This document shows, one piece after another, positions 59,259-64,000 of a stretch of 64,000 nt of DNA (positions are counted from its first letter, which is position 1; each line of letters begins with the position of its first letter). Under the pieces are notes generated by a model. The model was given only the letters and a program-made list of their open reading frames with translations. It did no database searches and had not been told where the DNA came from. The stretch is from Streptomyces sp. NBC_01210 (GTDB lineage Bacteria > Actinomycetota > Actinomycetes > Streptomycetales > Streptomycetaceae), in assembly GCF_036010325.1 (NCBI RefSeq), contig NZ_CP108549.1, positions 7,378,001 through 7,442,000 on the forward strand, written 5' to 3'. A program made the translations under genes and the position numbers.

Positions 59259-60612
59259 TCATGATCGATAGAAATACGGCTTGTGAGTGATGACCGTGAC
59301 GCCGCTGAACGAAGACTTGGCGTACAGGCTGATGCCGTTGAATGCGGAGAGGGGGTTGGTGATGGTCAGGTATGCTGTTGCCGGAGTCGGCACTCTTTTG
59401 TGTGAAGCGGGTATTGGTCGCCCAGGTCTGGCTGTTGTAGTAGAGGTCGGCGTCGCCACTGCCTCCACTGACGCTGATCGTGAGCTGAGCGGTGGCCTGC
59501 GGGAATGTAGATGTACATGTACTTGGTCCATTCGACGTTGGACTCGGACAGCCCGCTGCGCTTGCAGTTCATGCCGAGTGCCGCCACGTCGCTGGCGGTG
59601 CCGTCGCTTACGGTCGGGGTGCGCCACCGGCGAGGGAAAAGAACTGGGCGTAGGTGTCGACCAGTTGGCCCGAGAAGGCATTCAGGTCGCTCCTGAACTT
59701 GCCGTCGGTGTTCCACCTCGCCACCAGGGCGCCTGCCACGTCATCCTGCGTCGTCCAATTACTCCCGGCGGACGGAGGCCGCAGGGACACAACTGTGCCA
59801 GACGGATGCACGTACTTCGCGTCGCCGAGGGCGTGGGCGGCGACGGCGTCCCCGAACCCTTCGGTGAATGCGCACTCCGGCGACAGGACCTCCCCGAATC
59901 TGTGGCCTTTGGGGCACAAGTTTTTGGAGCTGTCCCACCACTTCCCCTGCGCCTTGTACTGCAGGGAGTGGCCGGCCTCGTGCAGGATGAGATGCTTGGA
60001 TCTTGTGTCGTCCTCCTTGAGGAACACAGCGTACGTATTGATCGTGTCGAAGAATGGGGCTTGGGCAATGGCCGTTGGCCATACGTACTTCGTGCCGTTC
60101 GCCTTAGCAGTTTTACTTGACAGCTCCTTGAACGTGTCCACGATCTTCCAGGCACCCGCCGCCGAGGGCACCATCACGTCGCCCAGGTCCCTGGTGATGG
60201 CCGATGCGGATCTTGTTTCAAACGAATAGCCCGTCGCGTACGGGCTAACGTCGGTGACGACGTTCGCGCCATTGCCCCTCGCGAAAAACTGCACCCGCAC
60301 CTTCGTGAGCGAACTGCCTCGCGCGGGCCTATGACAGGCATTGAAGGAACCGTTGTCGGCGATGGTGCCGCTGGTCAGCTTCTTGTCGGAGCCGTCGTTG
60401 CCCCACAGCTCCCACTCGGAGCCTCGAGCAGGATTGGTGGTCGAGCGTCCACCGGCCTCCGCGTCCACGTGCGTGTACTTCAGGGTTCCCGACACACAGA
60501 ATTCGCTGGCGGCCGACGCATGCGTGACCAGCACCGGCGTCAGGACCGCCGCACCGATGGCGGCGACGCTCACAAGCGCAAGGCGCTTCTTGCTTCTTCT
60601 TCTGGATTTCAT
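59259..60612 (-). pseudogene. Secreted zinc metalloprotease-like gene with frameshifted PPC tail
   Basis: The first 334 codons (60612-59608) encode a signal peptide (LALVSVAAIGAAVLTPVLVTHASA), a beta-rich domain and a zinc motif HEAGH in HLILHEAGHSLQYKAQGKWW, with ECAFTEGFGDAVAAHA downstream. That frame stops at 59608, but a bacterial pre-peptidase C-terminal domain continues in the other two frames: TVSDGTASDVAALGMNCKRSG then EWTKYMYIYIPAG, then TAQLTISVSGGSGDADLYYN, then ISLYAKSSFSGVTVITH. At least three shifts are needed. The catalytic part could still be made; the tail is broken. Lower GC than neighbours. Confidence 0.7.
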
Positions 60613-61091
60613 GATTCACACCTCTTCGGGGTTGAGGTGACCTGTGCGGCCACCATCGACTGGACCCCACGAGACCCGCACGCAGTACGTCGGCACGGCG
60701 GCTGCCCGCCCCCAGCGAAGGGAACCAGCCAGGAGAAAACAATTTCACATTTCACATGTCAGTCAAGGTTTTCGACTGAACTCCGTCGCCCCGCCCCGAT
60801 CGGCCCAGCTCGGCCACCCCGAAAACGGCAGACCAAGGGCCGTCACTCGAAGGTAGATCCCCGAGCCTTGCCCGCGGCCCAGGCGTCTGTGGGCGCACGC
60901 TGACCGATGCTCGCCACTGTCGCCACGCAAGCGGCGACCGCGTCTGTCCCGAAGTCACTGGTTCACGGGCATGAGCGGAGGCTGGCTCTTGGCCGCGATG
61001 TGGGACTGTAAAACGAAACGAACGGTGTAAGTCCTGATCATGGAAGATGCGCCGATGACCAGTAACAACGTGCCTGAACCTGAGACCGTCG
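60613..61091. other. Gene-free DNA upstream of the metalloprotease
   Basis: About 480 bases without a supported gene. An AT-rich patch near 60735-60775 (caatttcacatttcacatg) may hold the metalloprotease promoter. Confidence 0.5.
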
Positions 61092-61199
61092 AGGTGGCTG
61101 AGCCGCCGTCTCCAGGAGGCCGCCGCCTCCCGACAGTCCGTGGAAGCGCCCAGCGTGACCACCCTGCGCGGCTACGGATACCGCCTCGAAGACGGCTGA
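61092..61199 (+). pseudogene. C-terminal fragment of OmpR-family response regulator
   Basis: The plus frame reads RWLSRRLQEAAASRQSVE then VTTLRGYGYRLEDG and a stop. VTTLRGYGYRL is the wing and end of an OmpR/PhoB winged helix. The receiver and recognition helix are gone. Faces the DUF347 gene on the other strand. Confidence 0.6.
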
Positions 61200-61421
61200 G
61201 GGATCAGCTCCTGTGCGGCCGGGGCCACGTCGTGGCGGCGCGTTGACCTCCACTTCGGTCCAGGTCGCGCACTGCATGGGCTGAAGAGAAGCGACGGGGT
61301 GGATCCGGGCGTCTTGCGAGCAGCGGTGGGGCTGTTCGGCCGCCGGGGAGCTCCCGCTCGGCGGTTGAAAGGGCATTTGCAGCAGCGGAGGGAGCAGCAA
61401 AGCCCGCTTGGCGCTTTGCCC

Positions 61422-62306
61422 TCAGGACTTTTGAGGAAGGAGCTCGTTTCGCAGGACGGTTTCCTGCCGCTCTTGCATAAGAGCGAAACCCATGAGGCCG
61501 ATGAGGATCGCAAGGAGCACGGCCGACGAGCCCGCCGTGCCAAGGTCGAGGCCGCCCTTGGCGAGGGGCTTGGTCAGGAAGTCACCGGCAGTGGCCCCGA
61601 GGGGGCGGGTCAGCACGAAGGCGATCCAGAACAGCAGGACGTTCGGCACGAAAGGCACGCGCATGAGAGCAAGGAGTACGGAAAGCAGCCCGGCGACGAG
61701 AAGCGCGCCACCCGCGTAGCCGAGCCCGGAGCTGTCGGACAGGAAATCACCCATGGAAGTGCCGAGCGTGTTCGACACGAGAATCGCCGACCAGAAGAGG
61801 GCCTCGCCGCGGAAGGTGGTGATGTCGCGAATGGAGAACGTCAGCCCGCGGAACTTCCAGACGATGAAGATGGCGATCAGGAGCGAGGTCAGGATCGCGG
61901 CACCAGCGGGGTATCCCAATCCAAGACCCTGCGGCCCCCAGCCCAGCGATGTGGCCCCGTTGGAGAGGTAATCGGCGCTGGCGTCGCGGTTCATGAAGTC
62001 GGACATCGTGGTGCCGGCCGTGCTGGTGGACAGGATGACGGTCCAGTAGAAGAAGGGGTTGTAGCGCTTGGACCTGAGCTGAATGACCAGCGTGACGATG
62101 AAGATCAGGAAAAGTGCGATTGTGGTGAGAAAGTAGCCGATTTTGAGGGTCTGGGCGAAGAGGTCACCAGCCGTCTCGCCGAGGGTCGTCGCAGCGATCT
62201 TCATGATCCAGAAGGCCAGGGTGACCTCCGGAAGTTTCTTCATCACGTACGTATCGGCGCTGGCGACATTTAATTCGGTAACGGGCTCCGACTCTTTCAA
62301 CTTCAA
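61422..62306 (-). CDS. DUF347-repeat membrane protein (COG4705)
   Basis: 294 residues. Four DUF347 repeats, each a helix pair with G and D marks: ATTLGETAGDLFAQT, TSTAGTTMSDFMNRD, SNTLGTSMGDFLSDS, TRPLGATAGDFLTKP. About eight transmembrane helices. Family function is not well defined; members are conserved in bacteria with metal or stress links suggested. It is apparently intact within the run of broken genes. Confidence 0.85.
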   Translation of the reverse strand: MKLKESEPVTELNVASADTYVMKKLPEVTLAFWIMKIAATTLGETAGDLFAQTLKIGYFLTTIALFLIFIVTLVIQLRSKRYNPFFYWTVILSTSTAGTTMSDFMNRDASADYLSNGATSLGWGPQGLGLGYPAGAAILTSLLIAIFIVWKFRGLTFSIRDITTFRGEALFWSAILVSNTLGTSMGDFLSDSSGLGYAGGALLVAGLLSVLLALMRVPFVPNVLLFWIAFVLTRPLGATAGDFLTKPLAKGGLDLGTAGSSAVLLAILIGLMGFALMQERQETVLRNELLPQKS

Positions 62307-62706
62307 TCTCCCTTGCCGGTCAAAAATCGACGCCTCACGGTCCTGAAGTGAAGGAGCAGCCTTGCGAGTTGCTGATGGGCAGACCTCAACGTGCTGCGGC
62401 GCGCGAGATCCCCGTAAGCGGTGACGCTGCGTGTCCGCCGGCGTTCTTGCTTCCCGTAATACGGATGCCGAACGCGCCGCGTTCAGTGCCCTTCTGGCGC
62501 GGTTGCGGTGTGCGCGTTCAGCGTCGCGGATGCCTGGTCACGGATTACATCAGAAGGAGCGCTGACTGCTCCTTCGACCGGGCCGGGTCGGAGACGCTCA
62601 TGACCATCTCGGAGAGCGGGTCGGTGGGCGGGAAGGCGCGATAGACGCCGACCACGTGCAGGTCGAGCTTCTGAGACAGGTCACGGTCGAAGCTACCGTT
62701 TCAGTT
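62307..62706. other. Gene-free stretch
   Basis: 400 bases upstream of the DUF347 gene. No convincing coding sequence; open frames here lack family resemblance. Confidence 0.5.
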
Positions 62707-62960
62707 ATGACAGCTACGACGACTGCGGCCTCCGTGCAGGGCGGCTCGCAATGGGTACAGACCGGCCCGCTCTCCTTCAACCACGTTCTCACCACCACCG
62801 CACAGCGCATCTCACAGGTGCCGGAACTGACGATTCCCTTTCCTGGGGTGTGGGAGCTCACCTACCACGTCCGCACCTCGTTCAAGTCGGGCAATCAGCA
62901 GGCGCTGTGGATCCACACGTGGCTGGGCAAGGACGGCGTGCGCATCGAGGGCAGTGAAGC
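62707..62960 (+). pseudogene. N-terminal fragment of a small beta-rich protein
   Basis: From ATG 62707 the frame gives SVQGGSQWVQTGPLSFNHVL, LTIPFPGVWELTYHVRTSFKS and ALWIHTWLGKDGVRIEGSEA, a beta-sandwich-like start of unknown family. About residue 85 it meets the response-regulator remnant, which is in another frame. It appears to be cut off by the right end of the island. Confidence 0.5.
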
Positions 62961-63280
62961 AACGCACGGCCGCCAGGGCCCGGTTCTCCCCGGTCGTCAC
63001 CCGCCAGTTGATGACGCACGTGGCGGAGCGTACGCACCAGACCCGCAGAGCCGCGGCGACCGAGCTGCTCACCTCGCTCGCGGAGCGCGAACGGGAGGTG
63101 GCGGTCGCCGTCGGCCGCGGACGGTCCAATGCCGAGATCGCCGCGACGCTCTATATGAGCGTGCCGACGGTCAAGACGCACGTCTCCCGCATCCTGGCCA
63201 AACTGGGGCTCAACAATCGGGTCCAAATCGCTCTGTTGGCCCATGATGCCGGTCTGCTCGACGAGGAGGAGCCGACGTAG
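62960..63280 (+). pseudogene. C-terminal remnant of NarL-family response regulator
   Basis: The frame ending at 63280 reads RARFSPVVTRQLMTHVAER, LTSLAEREREVAVAVGRGRSNAEIAATLYMSVPTVKTHVSRILAKLG and NNRVQIALLAHDAGLL. This is a complete LuxR-type HTH, but the receiver is missing. With the kinase start at 58215, on the same strand, it looks like the other end of one two-component operon. Confidence 0.8.
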
Positions 63281-63290
63281 TCTGACGCGG

Positions 63291-63666
63291 AGATGCTTCG
63301 CTACAAAGGACCGGTGGAGACCGGCACAGCCCGCTTCACCGCCGTCCCGGTCCGGGGATCGGCGACACCGTGATCCCGGCCGGCAAGGCGGTGCTCGTCG
63401 GCATCGCCGCCGGCGACCACGACCCCGCCCGCTATCCGGCCCCGGACCGCTTCGACATCAACCGTGACACCCACGGCCACCTTGCCTTCGGCCACGGCAT
63501 CCATTGCTGCCTGGGCGCGCCGCCGGCCCGTACGGAGGGCAGGATCGCCGTCCGTACTCTGCTGGAACGCTGTCCCGACCTGGCCCTCGACCCCGCCGCC
63601 GGTCCGCTCGACTGGCTGCCCGGCATGCTGATGCGCGGGGTGCGAAGCCTTCCGGTGCGGTGGTAG
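63291..63666 (+). pseudogene. C-terminal remnant of cytochrome P450, frameshifted
   Basis: EMLRYKGPVETGTARFTAVPV (from 63291) continues, after one shift near 63350, as DTVIPAGKAVLVGIAAGDHDP. The haem loop FGHGIHCCLGAPPARTEGRIA with its Cys follows, then LLERCPDLALD. Only the last 125 or so of about 400 residues remain; I-helix and ExxR are lost. Lies directly after the response-regulator remnant. Confidence 0.82.
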
Positions 63667-63731
63667 CGGATCATCGACGAGTGAGCGCTTGACCGGACTC
63701 CTCCGCCACCGACTTCCCAAGGAGCACGACG

Positions 63732-64000
63732 ATGCCCGGACTTGACCTCGAAGTGGCCCGGAAGATTCTCGAAAGCCAGCCGTTCAGCCGACTGCTCCAG
63801 GCACGGATCACCGGGTTCGGCGGTGGCGAGGCCGTGCTCGAAGTGGACATCCGCGAAGAGCTGCACCAGCAGAACGGCTATCTGCACGGGGGAGTGCTCG
63901 CGTACGCCGCCGACAACTCCATCACCTTCGCCGCCGGTACGACTCTCGGGCCCGCGGTGCTGACCAGCGGTTTCTCCGTCCAGTACATCCGCCCGGCGAC
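63732..64000 (+). CDS. PaaI-type hotdog thioesterase, cut by window end
   Basis: The first 89 residues are visible from ATG 63732. Hotdog-fold thioesterase: ARKILESQPFSRLLQARITGFGGGEAVLEVDIREELHQQNGYLHGGVLAYAADNSITFAA, with the HGG turn and following helix of PaaI/YigI-type acyl-CoA thioesterases, then SVQYIRPA. The substrate is not evident. Confidence 0.85.
   Translation, partial: MPGLDLEVARKILESQPFSRLLQARITGFGGGEAVLEVDIREELHQQNGYLHGGVLAYAADNSITFAAGTTLGPAVLTSGFSVQYIRPA

Noticed and set aside
60752..61162. 136-codon minus-strand frame near the metalloprotease
   Set aside because: No family resemblance and composition of a random high-GC frame.
1..64000. tRNA, rRNA, CRISPR array or replication origin
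   Set aside because: No cloverleaf-like block, spacer array or DnaA-box cluster was noticed on either strand; short RNAs could be missed by eye.

Overview
The window is a high-GC chromosomal segment from a Streptomyces species or a very close relative. GC is about 70%, GTG and TTG starts are common, translational couplings are dense, and several families are typical of the genus: DUF397/XRE pairs, anti-sigma HATPases, a DUF5955 protein, ECF sigma factors and a single mce operon. From memory, gene content and order match the purine/allantoin region of the S. coelicolor chromosome (gcl, catalase, glxR, hyi, uraD, uricase, aceB, allR, allB, allantoicase). No alignment could be run.

Layout. 1-6.2 kb: glyoxylate-to-glycerate genes (gcl partial, glxR, hyi) and a catalase, with a deletion scar at 1.6-2.35 kb. 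6.4-17.4 kb: a complete mce lipid-import operon (ATPase, two YrbE permeases, MceA-F, two Mce-associated proteins), all on the minus strand and mostly coupled by 4-bp stop/start overlaps. 17.5-20.5 kb: a membrane-anchored ECF sigma factor, a secreted transglycosylase, and a small thiamine-binding-like/HTH gene pair. 20.6-25.7 kb: uric acid degradation (uraD, HIU hydrolase, urate oxidase), an 8-oxoguanine deaminase and a purine permease. 25.8-38 kb: two GH46 chitosanases, an OhrR-type regulator with a catalase-like protein, an exonuclease, an atypical-composition MFS exporter, a methyltransferase/XRE-cupin pair, a two-component system and a CAP-domain protein. 38-44.6 kb: an accessory region with helicase, Fic and anti-sigma remnants, a WXG-type toxin-like gene trio, an FN3 lipoprotein and a WhiJ-like XRE/DUF397/anti-sigma set. 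44.8-54.7 kb: malate synthase, a MobA-like nucleotidyltransferase, a Ser/Thr kinase, a TetR/DUF1348 pair, then allR, allB and allantoicase. 54.8-64 kb: housekeeping enzymes, then a run of broken genes in which an apparent island of about 4.5 kb splits a NarL-type two-component operon.

How it works together. 8-oxoguanine, or imported purine, gives urate. Urate goes through 5-hydroxyisourate and OHCU to allantoin, then allantoate, then ureidoglycolate and glyoxylate. Glyoxylate is used either by Gcl/Hyi/GlxR to make glycerate or by malate synthase to make malate; the catalase can remove uricase peroxide. An IclR-family repressor (AllR) lies in the cluster. A shared 15-bp palindrome, TCAAY-N5-GTTGA, stands upstream of katA, the uraD-hiuH-uricase operon, aceB and allB, with a weaker copy before hyi. 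This gives a sequence-visible candidate for the AllR operator and suggests one regulon runs from urate to central carbon. Xanthine dehydrogenase and ureidoglycolate lyase are not in the window.
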